Positions 36,033 to 47,007 of a DNA stretch of 64,000 bases are shown here, in pieces. The stretch covers positions 22,560,907 through 22,624,906 of the forward strand of contig NC_064756.1 of NCBI RefSeq assembly GCF_011397635.1, in the 5' to 3' direction. A program made the translations under genes and the position numbers. Positions within the stretch are counted from its first letter, which is position 1. Each line of letters opens with the position of its first letter. This DNA comes from Epinephelus fuscoguttatus (lineage: Eukaryota; Chordata; Actinopteri; Perciformes; Serranidae). The notes below the pieces were generated by a model. That model was not told the origin of the DNA. It saw nothing but the letters and a program-made list of their open reading frames with translations, and ran no database searches.

Positions 36033-36671
36033 AAAGGTCCAGTGTGTCGGATTTAGGGGGATCTATAGGTAGCAATAGTAGTATTCATAACTATGTTTTC
36101 ATTTTGTTGACAATCACCTGAAACCAAGAATTGCTGTGTTTTTCGTTACCTTAGAACAGTGGTTCCCAGCTGGTGGGTCGCAGGTCCATTCTGAATGAAT
36201 CACAAGTGACTTGCGTATGTGTCAAATTTGTAAAAAACACACTTTATTTTGGAGTTTTTATTTTGAAGTGCTGTTCCTTGTTGTAGAGTGAGTGAATAAC
36301 GGACAGCTACTTAACGGAGACAGCAAACTAGCTCCACAACATAGCAAAACGCAAGTATGACGCGGAATATATTAAGCTGTGGGGACCTTGAACTAATGAC
36401 TAAGGAAAATGCGGGCCATGTGGCCAGTTGGGAACCACTGCCTTAGAATGAGTTGTTTATATCTACATATGGAGCTGGTCTTCCTTCACGGAGTCTGTCA
36501 TGTTGTTCTACAGCAGCCCAAACTAGACAAACCAAACTCTGGTTCTAGATAGGGCCATTCCCCCTTTTCATGTAGGCCACCATAGTTCTCCTACAAGCTT
36601 GGCACATGGGAGAAGTTTCAGTTCTGCAACCTCACTGCAAGATGCCACTAAATCCTACACACTGGACTTTT
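36033..36671. mobile_element. MITE-like element with inverted termini, interrupted by a second MITE
   Basis: The left end aaaggtccagtgtgtcggat and the right end atcctacacactggactttt are near-perfect inverted repeats. The middle is split by the hAT-type MITE at 36157-36440. A terminal fragment of the same family sits at 16201-16258. No coding capacity is seen. The superfamily is uncertain. Confidence 0.75.
36157..36440. mobile_element. hAT-type MITE with 8-bp target duplication
   Basis: Terminal inverted repeats cagtggttcccagctgg and ccagttgggaaccactg are flanked on both sides by the 8-bp direct repeat ccttagaa (36149-36156 and 36441-36448). The 8-bp duplication is the hAT signature. It inserted into the older MITE around it. 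Confidence 0.88.
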
Positions 36672-36782
36672 ACATAACATGTAAGATGTTTGGAGTGTGC
36701 TCAGCTCTGTAATATAAAACATATTGCTCCTGCAGTTCCTTCGAGATTAACACTTTCCTTTTCTTCTTCCTGCTCTCCCCAG

Positions 36783-36936
36783 CTGCCCAGCGAGTATGAA
36801 GCCAACCCAGAGCTGCTGTTCTACAGAATCACTCACCTCAACCACCGGCAGCAGTACTTGATCTGGGCTGCAGCTGTCACCACTGCAGGTCGGGGTAACT
36901 ACAGCGACAAGGTCACTGTGGAGCCCGCGGCCAAGG
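36783..36936 (+). CDS. dscaml1: dscaml1 exon: FN3-4, second part
   Basis: 154 nt, phase 0 in and phase 1 out, acceptor gctctccccag, donor AAGG|gtgagt. It encodes LPSEYEANPELLFYRITHLN, HRQQYLIWAAAVTTAGRGNY, SDKVTVEPAAK. It continues SSPGSGQP of the previous exon. AGRGN is conserved in the family. Confidence 0.96.
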
Positions 36937-39846
36937 GTGAGTCCCTGAATGTGACAGGCAGATTCATTATGAGAGACTGGATGCCCACTGAACATGATTT
37001 TGCTCATTTGCAAGACAAAAGGCACCTAGGGTCTGGGTACAAACTGGGCAAATTTTGGTTGAAAACTGAATGTTTTTCAGCCATCTAGGTTACTGTTTAC
37101 CAACCTTTTCAACAGCATTCACAGTTAAGGAGAAACGTGCATGTTGAAGTCTATGGGAGTGCTACTGCAATGAGAAAGTTGTATAGAACCTTTTGTGTCT
37201 CCAGTGGGTGCCGTGTTATATATGCCTCACGTGACGTCACTTGAGTCAGCGTTGATTAGGGTTGAATGCTGCAATCTATTGCAAGCATCTACACAAGACC
37301 TACATCAATTACCACATCAACATTAAGGAAAGAGAAATGCCGTATAAAATAAGCCAACTGTCATGCCCATCTTTGCTCATTGAAGTATATACAACTCAAA
37401 AAAAAGTGTAAATGGGTGTCAAGCGTAGTGTGAATCACCACAGCCAGTACTACACAGTTGTTATGTGCATTGATTTTGTGTGGATGGAGATGAGCTATGC
37501 ATGCTCGCAAAGTCTTCTATCAAGTTTCACTACACAAACACAACATAAAATCTAAAGTCAAATAAATGCTAAAAAGGCATTTCTGCTTATGGTTCACGAT
37601 GTGTGCCGATTGTAGGTAGAATTCCGACTTTAATGACCGCTCCATTGCACTTTTCCATGTCCATTTTTTTGTGATTAAAATGCAGGGTATGACTACAAGT
37701 TTGGAAATTAAACAAAAATGGATGCGTGGAGTTAAAAGGAAGTGAACTTACCAGACCTCCAGCCCACTGTTAATCTCCTTGAGGCTAATGGCAGTAGGCT
37801 ACATTAGCTGATGCGAGCATAACACACAGGAAACCACTACCTGATGTGTCTGCATTCAGGTTGCATCTAGGATAATGTAGGCGGCAGGTTTTGACAATGA
37901 GGAGGAATGCCTGAAATAAAAAGATATGTCTTGTTCTGTTGCATAATTTAAGGTTTTTATTTTAACTATCCATCATGTGTTGACATTGTTATAGAAGTGC
38001 GGTGCTAAATAGATGGAGTACTCTTTCAATTGCCTCTCTTTCAAAGTATATTAACCATAGACTATATAGAATAATGGACGTAGCTCTCATGACATCACTT
38101 ATTGGTTTGTGGACTCCCATTTTGAAGCATTGAGTTCTGCATTTAGGCTGCCACCATCTTTGTTTTTGATCAAAATCGGCAGACTCACTCAAAGTGGCCC
38201 GCCCTTAATTAAGCATAACTTTAAGCCTTAATAAAATGTAAACAGGTGAGTTATATAAAAATTAACCCCATGCACAGCTGTCACGAAGGGGAAAGTAAGC
38301 TATAGAGACCAAAACCATTTTTTGTACCAGGCTGTAAACATGTTTATTTCTGCTGACTCACTTTTGTAGTAAGCCTCAAGTGGCCATTCAAAGAATTGCA
38401 GTTGCATTGACTGCAATTTCAGACTTGCAGGTTGCCGCTTGGTATTAACACACTGCTTTACATTGAAATATTGTAATTGGAATGCATTTGAAACATGTTT
38501 ATGTGGCAAACTTTAACTTTCCGAACAAATTTAGCCAGATTTAACCCGACACATCTGATAGGTTTTTTTTTACCTCCAAAACACAAAATAAGTGGTTGTT
38601 GGGTTGATGACACCACACTGTCCTTGTTTTTCTCTGTCTCTCTGCCGTCTCTGTCTCTTAGGAACTGTTACAGCACTGCTAGTATTCCTCTTCAAGCCTC
38701 TTACTGACAATGCCATGAACTAAAAATACAGTTTTTAAAGGATGTTTTGCTCTACATCCTTCACGACTCTGTGAATCTGCAAATAATCTCCCTCTTACTC
38801 TGTCACTTGCTCTATATAACCTTTCTCTGCATATTTTTCAACCTCTCCCCCTGTTTATGTGTTTAAGAGCTTGTGCTATTGATTTCAGAGTTCAGAGGGC
38901 AACACATAAACCGGCCTGAATCGGGGAAATGATAAGAGGGGGAGCAAAAGGGAGGACAGAAGGTGGAGGAGAAAAAAGAGGAGAGAAAATGGCAGGACAG
39001 GAGCTAACTAATACACAAGACAATAGAGAGGCGTAGTGTTTAAGAAAATGAAGAGGGCAGTTAAATCAATAGGCTTTGGATTAAAAGACAGGAAGAATAA
39101 GGGAGTGAGAATGAACAGAGTGCACTTCCCACCATGTTATCCTTTCCTGTATCTATTCGTTCCTTTGACTGCTGGGTGCAAAGGTTTGCGAGTGCATATG
39201 TGTGTGCGCGCCCGTACGGGTGGGTGCGTCAGCTGATCGGCAGCTGTAAAAGGCAGTGTCCTCCAGGCTTGCCCACTCAATACTTCATTCAACCTTAACA
39301 TAAGTGCACTAGAGCACTTGCATTAAGATGCCAAGCTTGAGAAAGAAAAAGAGACAGAGCGGGTGGGGGGAGTGACAGAGAATAAGAGGGTTATGTGCCT
39401 GAATGGATGGATATTTTTTTCATATCCTCTCTGCTCAATCTTTCTCCTTTCTTATATTCTTATTTATATGCTATTCTCTGCTGCACAATGTCACATTTAA
39501 CACAGATTTCTTTCCCACCAAGTGTGAGTCACGGTAAATACATCGCACACCCTCTAGTAGTAAATCGTTTTTATTGAAAGAATCCCAAATGGAAAACAAA
39601 TCAATTGCATATCAACCATCACATTTCTGTATTGATTCAACACATTCCGAAACCTCTACAGCATTTGTTTATCGGGTTTGAAAATTGTTTATTTGACAAT
39701 GGCGAGATTAACCGATTGGTAGACATTAATTAGGCCATTGCCTTTCTTGTGTAAGCGTTAATGCCAATAGCTCTAATGGTCTTTTTTCAATTGCTCTGTC
39801 TCTATAAACCTTTAATTTTCACATTCCTCCCTTCATCCTCCACCAG
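36937..39846 (+). other. dscaml1: dscaml1 intron with a dispersed repeat
   Basis: Phase-1 intron of 2.9 kb. One copy of a dispersed repeat lies at 38051-38430. Nothing else was recognised. Confidence 0.6.
38051..38430 (+). repeat. Dispersed repeat, copy 1
   Basis: Shares blocks in the same order with 61950-62371, for example attggtttgtggactcc, ttaataaaatgtaa, gagttatataaaaatta and cctcaagtggccattca. Both copies read in the same direction. No coding capacity, and the family is not named here. Confidence 0.8.
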
Positions 39847-39964
39847 CTCCTGCTAAGATCCTGTCATTTGGGGGCACAGTGACTACTCCTTGGATGAAGG
39901 AGGTGCGGCTACCCTGTAGCTCAGTAGGAGAACCTACACCTACTATAAAATGGACCAAAGACAG
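39847..39964 (+). CDS. dscaml1: dscaml1 exon: Ig10, first part
   Basis: 118 nt, phase 1 in and phase 2 out, acceptor cctccaccag, donor GACAG|gtgaga. It encodes [20 protein letters not shown], cysteine in [19 protein letters not shown]. The only Ig domain inserted between FN3 domains in this family. Confidence 0.97.
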
Positions 39965-40816
39965 GTGAGAATCCTTCCTAGAAATGTTTATGGTGCTGCT
40001 GTGATACCTTTAAAGACCCAGACACACCAAACCGACATCAAAGAACTAGTGGTGACAAAGGCAGGCAGCTGTGTTGCCTGTATCTTGACCAAAAAGTTGC
40101 ACCTGAACACACCACAAAGACTGCAGCAACAGCCAACTAGAACATACACTCTGCTCCTGCGTGAGATGATACAATTTCAAACCAACAGGCAGCAGTAGTC
40201 GTCTTGTATTGGTCATTTAAAAAGGGAGACTAAAAGGCTGACAGGACGGATTCAAGATGCTAGTTAGCCAGTTAGCACATTAACAGCACAAACAGATTGC
40301 TGAAAGAGCACAATACTTACTGTGCACCTGTAAATGGCAAACAATTCCAAACCATTTCTGCTAAAGAGCTCAATGGCTAAAAAAATCTTAGCTAATATAA
40401 TAAGTTTGTTTCCTCTTGTGTACTCTTGGCTTTCGTCACTTGTTTGCTTTCCTTACTTCCATTTCTCTTCTGTACACTTAGTTGAACTGCCAGTCAGAGG
40501 GATTTCTCTCATCGATGGGCTCCACTGTCTCTGATGCCGACGGCTTGGTGTGTCAGGGCCCTAAAATTGAATTAGTATTGATGCATCTCTCAGTTGGTTT
40601 AAGAGAAAGTCAAATATTGTTTGCAGATGGGTATTTGTTCATGTGGCAATATGCTGGAATAATCTCATATAAGTAGTACATCTTTATAAAAAAAAGTGCT
40701 TTGCAGCTCTCTGGTTTTTAAGTAACAGTAGAAACAAAATAAATAACCTGTTGTCAAAATCTAGTAAGAGTCTTTGATGAGATCCTCCCATGATTCTCTC
40801 TTTGTCTCACGTTCAG
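39965..40816 (+). other. dscaml1: dscaml1 intron, nothing recognised
   Basis: Phase-2 intron splitting Ig10. No repeat family or gene was recognised. Confidence 0.55.
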
Positions 40817-40980
40817 CGAGGACACAGCCATCCCAGTGTCTCTAGATGGACAGCGTCTCATTCTGGCTAATGGGACACTGGTGCTGCGCTCTGTCAAAGC
40901 TGAAGATTCTGGTTACTACACCTGCACAGCCACCAACACACTGGGCTTTGACACTATCATTGTCAACCTTTTGGTACAAG
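40817..40980 (+). CDS. dscaml1: dscaml1 exon: Ig10, second part
   Basis: 164 nt, phase 2 in and phase 1 out, acceptor cacgttcag, donor CAAG|gtagga. It encodes EDTAIPVSLDGQRLILANGT, LVLRSVKAEDSGYYTCTATN, TLGFDTIIVNLLVQ. The TATNTLGFDTIIVN block separates DSCAML1 from DSCAM. Confidence 0.97.
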
Positions 40981-41147
40981 GTAGGAAAAGAATCAGAGTT
41001 CAAATATCTACATGTTTCAGGTTATTTCATTTAGTCCACTCAGCTATAAGTGCACCTCACTTATAGGCCTGCTGTCCTGGCTGAAATACAGTAATAAATA
41101 CTTTTTTACCTCAAAAAGAACCTGATAACTTTGTGTTTCTTCCTCAG

Positions 41148-41246
41148 TCCCTCCAGACCAGCCTCGTCTAACCGTCTCCACCACCTCCACCTCCTCCATC
41201 ACTCTGGCCTGGATACCTGGAGACAATGGAGGCAGCTCTATCAGAG
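41148..41246 (+). CDS. dscaml1: dscaml1 exon: FN3-5, first part
   Basis: 99 nt, phase 1-1, acceptor tcttcctcag, donor AGAG|gtacat. It encodes [44 protein letters not shown] is conserved in both DSCAM paralogs. Confidence 0.97.
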
Positions 41247-41736
41247 GTACATGGCCCTGCACAAGAAGCTGTCTTTGTGTCTTTCTTCCTTTATACTCTC
41301 ATCTTATTCGTCTCGTCCATAGCCAGCGTGTCTAAAGATATACGCTGGAGTTTATGAAGCTGTGTTAATGCTTAAAATGTGAGCAAATGAAAAATATTTC
41401 CCTTTGACTTCTGATCTTAGCTCACCACCTGCCTGTCTTTTCTTTCTCTTTTATCTGAGACATTGTTCGTGTGAATACTGATGTATTACTTTATTGATTT
41501 TTCTTGTGGTTTTATGTTTCCTTTTTAACTGTGTGTCTGTTTGATTATCTGATTGTTGGTGATTTCTGTGTGAAGATAGGCATGGTGTGTGTGCCTGAAT
41601 GGGCATGCATGCAAACATGGTTTCAATCCCCTTTCTTCATTCATGCTGTTTGTCAGTTTGATGGTTTTCCAGGGTTATCTGCCTGACTCCTTTTTGCTCT
41701 TTATACCCATATGAAGCTATAAAGCAAGTGGCTTAA

Positions 41737-42132
41737 AGGAACACTTCACCCCCAAAATAGTCATTGTCATGTAAATAAATTACCCATGGCATGCTGTATT
41801 ACTTTGAATTCATGAAGACAGCCTTGTGTTTTCTCGAATGCTTCCACAGTGAATGAGGAATCCAGAAATGGAGAGAATTAACAGCAAAAAAAATCAATTT
41901 TCAAACTCTCACATAGCTTGTGCAGTATAATCCACATTTAATTCATCTAGTCATGCACTCAATACCTCCTAAACACATGCGTTTTTGTTTTAATATAGTT
42001 TTGCTGTTGTGAACACAGCTCTATTTTACTTCAGTTCATCAAAAATTTTCTCAATTTTTGGATATTCCTCATTTTGTTACACTGGATAAGTAACTGATAT
42101 ACAAATGACCATTCTGGGGATAAGGTATTTCT
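41737..42132. mobile_element. TTAA-flanked MITE, copy 1
   Basis: Flanked by TTAA at 41733-41736 and 42133-42136. The ends are imperfect inverted repeats, aggaacacttcacccccaaa against ggggataaggtatttct, matching at about 17 of 24 positions. TTAA flanks suggest piggyBac-type mobilisation. There is a related copy at 46065-46272. Confidence 0.75.
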
Positions 42133-42274
42133 TTAAGACATAACTGCACCCACGTCATTACTGAAGAAATGTCTGAAGAAGAAATGCCATGAGATCACAT
42201 TTGTCAAACCATTAGGTCAGATATATTTTAAAGCTGCCATAAGCTGGAACAATATAATGTTTTGTGTTACTCAT

Positions 42275-42612
42275 TAGAGCTGCAACAATTTGAACTAATC
42301 GATGACTAATCGACTATTAAAATAATCTGGGACTATTTTAGTAGTCGACTAATCGGTTTGAGACATTTTTCATAGAAAAGTACTATAAAAGTACCTCAAA
42401 ATACTCTTATTGCAGCTTCTTTTGTTCAAATATTGGCAGCTTTACACACTCTCCCATGACGGTGAACTAAAACCCTTTGGTATGAGTATGACAGAAGACA
42501 TTAGATGACATAATTTTGGGGTTTGGGAGAGACCAACATTTTGCAACATTTTCGCGCATTTTTTAATAAAATGATTAGTCGACAATGAAAATAATCGTTA
42601 GCTGCAGCCCTA
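42275..42612. mobile_element. hAT-type MITE with perfect 8-bp target duplication
   Basis: Ends tagagctgcaac and gctgcagcccta are inverted repeats, with internal inverted gactaatcg/gattagtcgac motifs. The direct repeat ttactcat flanks it at 42267-42274 and 42613-42620. No coding capacity. Confidence 0.9.
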
Positions 42613-43635
42613 TTACTCATGTGGGTTCGCATCCTGCCAGGAAGTCCCAGAGAAAGCATGCATTACACACACACACAAGCAGGAAGTAATGCAATGTAAT
42701 GTAATGTGTTGAGTGTGCAGCTTCAAATACTGATGGTCCACCAAACCAGTATTTTGCATACATCATCCAGTGTCTCATACATCAGTGAAGCCTATCTGTA
42801 TATCTGGTGTGTGTACCAGAATGCCTGTCTGTCTGTGGAGCCATCTGCACAGTGTCAGCAGTCCCCATCAAGCATCTATTTTGCAACACTACTGCAGTGG
42901 CTTCTGCACAATAGTCCTTTACAGATAAAACATGTTAGCATGGCTGGTTATGAGGCCTTTTTTGCAGCATGTGAAATTGCAGTGACAAATGATGCTATGC
43001 TCTCCTCTGTTCTACAGTAGTGTGTTATTGTGCTGTTCCTTTACTGTTCTCTCTGCTCTGTGACAGACAGAGGGTGACTATAAAACTTCTAAACCAACAC
43101 AGCAGGATCTGCACATGTTAACCTCTCTAATGTTTTGGACTCTATCGCACCATCTGCTAAAAAGATAGGGAGGGAAAAAGGATGGTACAAAGAGTACAAA
43201 GAAACACAGAGAGGGAGACATTCACATGATTATATACGGACAGAAGGAAAGACAGACAGAGATGGAGGATTAGATGTAAAGTGTCTCTGAGCAGCAGGGA
43301 GTTGGCTCTCCAAGGCAGCTGATTATAAAAACAGTCACCACATTGCATACCCTCATTTGCATAGATGCTCAGTCAGCGCCATCCCAGTCTTGGGGTTTGT
43401 AGGTAACTAATGGCGGCATAGACAGAGAGCAGCTAGACCGTCCTCCAATCGGAGCCCATCTGGGGAAAAGAAGTACAGTGTGACACTGCCATCTTGTGGA
43501 CAATAAAGGTACCAATGTCATAAAGTGTACTAAGGTTGGTGCAAAATGAGTTCTTGGTGTTATCTGTAAATGAAAGAAAATTATGTAATAAAGCAATAAA
43601 ATAATATTTATTGTGTTTCTTTTGTGTGTATGCAG

Positions 43636-43824
43636 GTTTCGTGCTGCAGTACTCGGTAGACAACACAGAGGAATGGAAAGATGTGTTCATCAGTTCTACT
43701 GAACGCTCCTTCAAATTGGACAACCTGCGCTGTGGCACCTGGTATAAAGTGAAGCTGGCTGCAAAGAACAGCGTTGGAGCCGGGCGCATCAGTGAGATCA
43801 TTGAGGCAAAGACCCATGGGCGAG
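43636..43824 (+). CDS. dscaml1: dscaml1 exon: FN3-5, second part
   Basis: 189 nt, phase 1-1, acceptor gtatgcag, donor CGAG|gtgaga. It encodes [63 protein letters not shown]. It is near-identical to DSCAML1. Confidence 0.98.
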
Positions 43825-44405
43825 GTGAGAAGCCTGGAACTGATGATGATGGTAATCAGCAGGGGTAGATTCAGGGGAAAGTATGAATGAAAAACACACT
43901 TTCACAAAGAAATACATCATGCTGGACCCTTTAAATCAACACAGGGTTGACTCTTAAACTCGTAGACACAGCATTTTTTCCCGTCTTCTCCTAAAGGATC
44001 AAAATTCAGGTCTTTGTACATCTTGTGTTATACCCACAGTGGCTCATAAAGGATTTTTACAGGCAGTGAATTGCTCTGGGACTTTCATTCACATTTACCG
44101 TTACCACAATCTATTCAATATATGAATAACAACTGATCATAAAAACATCATGTCTTATATCACAGTTGACTATTATGTTGTTTTACCAGTGAGTGGGTGA
44201 AATATATGTATATTGATGATTATAATTAAGTATTATTTCATAGATTTAGTGAGATATTTTTGCTTTTTGTTACTGAGCGAGTCATTTCTATTGCTGAACC
44301 ACAAAGGCCTGCTTATGTTGTCTTGTGTTCACCAATTACCTGTTAAATGACACAGTAATAATCTGAACCGACAGACAGTACATGATGATTTTGCTCCTTT
44401 TACAG
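43825..44405 (+). other. dscaml1: dscaml1 intron, nothing recognised
   Basis: Phase-1 intron, AT-rich, without recognisable repeats. Confidence 0.55.
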
Positions 44406-44534
44406 AACCCCAGTTCAACAAGGATCAGCCTGTCTTCACTCACATTAACTCCAGCCACGCCCGCCTCAACCTGCAGGGTTGGGCCAGTGGTGGCTGTCCA
44501 ATCAGTGCTGTCACACTCGAGTTTAGACCAAAAG
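44406..44534 (+). CDS. dscaml1: dscaml1 exon: FN3-6, first part
   Basis: 129 nt, phase 1-1, acceptor cttttacag, donor AAAG|gtgagt. It encodes EPQFNKDQPVFTHINSSHAR, LNLQGWASGGCPISAVTLEF, RPK. It matches the last extracellular FN3 of DSCAML1. Confidence 0.97.
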
Positions 44535-44721
44535 GTGAGTCCTCCCTCTCCTCCACTCCTTTTGTAATTTGCATAATATTTTAAGATATCGTGCAGTAAA
44601 TTAAATAGAAAAAGTTTGCATGTGAGACAAAGAAATGTATTGTTAGCAGCCAAGCCATCTTTTAATGGAAACCAATCAGCAGAGATAAGAGATCAGACAT
44701 TGGTATGTGTGCTTGATGCAG

Positions 44722-44880
44722 GTACATGGGCATGGCAGAATGTACGTACCAATGCCACCACAGATGTGTTCCTGGCAGAGCTGCGTGAGGCCACCTGGTA
44801 TGAGTTGAAGATGAAAGCCTGTAACAGTGCTGGCTGTGGCAACCAAAGCTCCCAGTTTGCAACACTGGACTATGATGGCA
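44722..44880 (+). CDS. dscaml1: dscaml1 exon: FN3-6, second part
   Basis: 159 nt, phase 1-1, acceptor gatgcag, donor GGCA|gtgagt. It encodes GTWAWQNVRTNATTDVFLAE, LREATWYELKMKACNSAGCG, NQSSQFATLDYDG. The ATLDYDGS sequence marks the juxtamembrane end in both paralogs. Confidence 0.97.
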
Positions 44881-44996
44881 GTGAGTAGACTCTCTTTGGT
44901 ATTGTCTGCTTCCTTAAAAAGAAAATGAATACACTTGGTACTTTTAATTAATGTTGTGAAAGTACAGTAACTAATCCCTGCTCTTCCTGTGTGCAG

Positions 44997-45152
44997 GCAC
45001 AATTCCACCAATCAAATCCCCCCTGGAAAAAAACGATGACGTCAAGAAGCTGTTTTCTATTGGCTGTCCTGTCATCCTGGTCACCCTGGGTGTTGCGCTG
45101 CTCTTCATAATCCGCAAGAAACGCAAAGAAAAGAGGCTGAAGAGACTCAGAG
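44997..45152 (+). CDS. dscaml1: dscaml1 exon: transmembrane helix
   Basis: 156 nt, phase 1-1, acceptor gtgtgcag, donor AGAG|gtaagg. It encodes STIPPIKSPLEKNDDVKKLF, then the membrane segment SIGCPVILVTLGVALLFII, then the basic stop-transfer RKKRKEKRLKRLR. The protein is thus type I with a cytoplasmic C-terminus. Confidence 0.98.
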
Positions 45153-45340
45153 GTAAGGGAAGAAGTAAAAGGAGAGGAGACAAGTGGTAGGAAGGCATTG
45201 GCAGGAAGAACAAAGCCGAGAGACTCCTGAAGGAGACTTCAGAGAGAATTGTGAATGAAGTCTTGAGAGTTGCATTTATTTTAAAAGATTGATTTGTGTG
45301 TCAGGAATAAATAATTTGTGATGTTCTCTGCTCTCTGTAG

Positions 45341-45371
45341 ATGCCAAAAGCCTTGCAGAGATGCTGATCAG
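45341..45371 (+). CDS. dscaml1: dscaml1 31-nt micro-exon, cytoplasmic
   Basis: Only 31 nt, phase 1 in and phase 2 out, acceptor ctctctgtag, donor ATCAG|gtaaga. It encodes DAKSLAEMLI, identical to the family sequence. It is too short for routine ORF finding, and its support is the exact phase fit on both sides. It sits just inside the membrane. Confidence 0.95.
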
Positions 45372-45523
45372 GTAAGACTGCTATTTCTGAATCCTTCTCA
45401 TAAAATCTGTCTGTATTATACTTCATTGTAACCTCAAATTCATTTCACAAATCCACATTTTTTTATTTATTTTTTTTTAACTGTGAATGTTTGTGTGCAT
45501 GCTTTCTTGTATCTCTGGATTAG

Positions 45524-45642
45524 TAAAAACAACCGCAGCTTTGACACCCCAGTAAAGGGACCTCCTCAGGGCCCACGGTTACACATCGACATCCCCAGAG
45601 TGCAGCTGCTAATTGAGGACAAAGAAGGCATCAAGCAAATTG
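45524..45642 (+). CDS. dscaml1: dscaml1 exon: cytoplasmic, SFDTPVKG region
   Basis: 119 nt, phase 2 in and phase 1 out, acceptor tggattag, donor ATTG|gtgaga. It encodes KNNRSFDTPVKGPPQGPRLH, IDIPRVQLLIEDKEGIKQI. SFDTPVKGPPQGP is DSCAML1-specific; DSCAM differs here. Confidence 0.97.
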
Positions 45643-45780
45643 GTGAGAGGAGGAGAGAGTTGCGTGTTCATGTGTCTGTGTGAGAGTGTTGGATCAGATG
45701 ATCTTTATGGAGTTACAGTCATTAGTTTTTTAAAATCTGCAACAGCAGCTTTTCTAAATAATTTATTCTGTGTCTTGTAG

Positions 45781-45933
45781 GTGAGGACAAAGCCACTATC
45801 CCTGTGACAGACACAGAGTTCAACCAAACTGGGAACCCTCAGAGCTTCTGCACAGGCGTCTCTGTCCATCACCCTGCCCTCATCCAGAACACCGGTCCTT
45901 TGATTGACATGTCAGACATCAGACCAGGAACCA
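45781..45933 (+). CDS. dscaml1: dscaml1 exon: cytoplasmic, LIDMSDIRPGT region
   Basis: 153 nt, phase 1-1, acceptor gtcttgtag, donor ACCA|gtaagt. It encodes GEDKATIPVTDTEFNQTGNP, QSFCTGVSVHHPALIQNTGP, LIDMSDIRPGT, as in DSCAML1. Confidence 0.97.
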
Positions 45934-46330
45934 GTAAGTGCTCTTGATTCTCGCTGTCCATTTTATCAATAAAAGCCCAAACGAACTAGTATTGTAGTGT
46001 GTAGTGTACAATGTGAAGATAAGACGTTTGTTTTGCAATTGCTTGTTCATTTTCCTGGCTTTAAAGGAGTGTTTCGCCCACAAAACAGCCACTTGTAAAT
46101 CAATAGGTCATGCCCTATGTGTTTGAATTTGTGAGGAAAGCTGTATTTTTCCCACATGCCTTTAATGTAGTCGCCAATCAATCAATAAATCAATATGCTT
46201 TCTTCACAAATCCAAGGAAGTACGCCATGACTAACTGATATGCAGGGTGAAGGGTGAAGGTGAAGTAGTCCTTTAAACATCCTCTGTTCCTATGCACATC
46301 CATCTTATTTCTTCATCCACTTACCACCAG
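45934..46330 (+). other. dscaml1: dscaml1 intron with TTAA MITE
   Basis: Phase-1 intron of 397 bp. More than half of it is the MITE at 46065-46272. Confidence 0.7.
46065..46272. mobile_element. TTAA-flanked MITE, copy 2
   Basis: Flanked by TTAA at 46061-46064 and 46273-46276. The ends aggagtgtttcgcccac and ggtgaagtagtcct are imperfect inverted repeats of the same type as the copy at 41737-42132, but the body is shorter. Confidence 0.65.
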
Positions 46331-46525
46331 ACCCAGTGTCGAGGAAGAGTGTTAAGTCAGCCCACAGCATCAGGAACCGCTACTCCAGTCAGTGGACTCT
46401 GACCAAGTGTCAGGCCTCCACGCCAGCCCGCACTCTCACCTCAGACTGGCGCACAGTTGGCTCCCAGCATGGCATCACTGTCACAGAGAGTGACAGCTAC
46501 AGTGCCAGCCTCTCACAGGACACAG
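46331..46525 (+). CDS. dscaml1: dscaml1 exon: cytoplasmic, SQWTL region
   Basis: 195 nt, phase 1-1, acceptor ttaccaccag, donor ACAG|gttggc. It encodes NPVSRKSVKSAHSIRNRYSS, QWTLTKCQASTPARTLTSDW, RTVGSQHGITVTESDSYSAS, LSQDT. It is highly conserved in DSCAML1. Confidence 0.97.
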
Positions 46526-46698
46526 GTTGGCACATGGGTGAAATGACACTTACAGCCATTAACATGCACATCGAAGTGCGCCTATTCTTCCACTGTGGAG
46601 GAGAGTGTGTTTTTGCAGTGGGCTTCACCTCAAAAAAGCATTTGTACAACTGGGAAAAAATGTGCTTAACTTTATTTCTTTTCCTTTCTCCTTCACAG

Positions 46699-47007
46699 AT
46701 AAGGGTCGGAACAGCATGGTGTCGACAGAGAGCGCCTCCTCCACCTACGAGGAGTTGGCAAGAGCATATGAGCATGCCAAGCTAGAGGAGCATCTGCAGC
46801 ATGCCAAATTTGAGATTACTGAGTGCTTTATCTCTGACAGCTCATCTGATCAGATGACCACAGGTACCAATGACAATGCAGACAGCATGACATCCATGAG
46901 CACACCGTCAGAGCCTGGTATCTGCCGTTTCACTGCCTCGCCACCCAAACCCCAGGACTATGACCGTGGCAAGAATGTAGCTGTGCCCATTCCACACCGC
47001 GCCAAGA
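46699..47007 (+). CDS. dscaml1: dscaml1 exon: cytoplasmic, [14 protein letters not shown] region
   Basis: 309 nt, phase 1-1, acceptor ccttcacag, donor AAGA|gtgagt. It encodes [103 protein letters not shown]. An internal ACAG|GTACC at 46864 could act as a donor, but the frame reads through as in mammals. Confidence 0.97.

Larger units (their letters stand above)
33270..36782 (+). other. dscaml1: dscaml1 intron: microsatellite cluster and nested MITEs
   Basis: Phase-0 intron of 3.5 kb. At least six separate simple repeats lie between 33.48 and 35.27 kb. A purine-rich region spans 34.4-34.67 kb. A MITE at 36033-36671 contains another at 36157-36440. No gene is seen. Confidence 0.7.
41247..43635 (+). 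other. dscaml1: dscaml1 intron with two MITEs
   Basis: Phase-1 intron of 2.4 kb. It has a TTAA-flanked MITE at 41737-42132 and a hAT-type MITE at 42275-42612. Nothing else was recognised. Confidence 0.7.

Noticed and set aside
46860..46866. ACAG|GTACC as the end of the [14 protein letters not shown] exon
   Set aside because: Reading through gives [20 protein letters not shown], which matches DSCAML1, so the exon continues to 47007.
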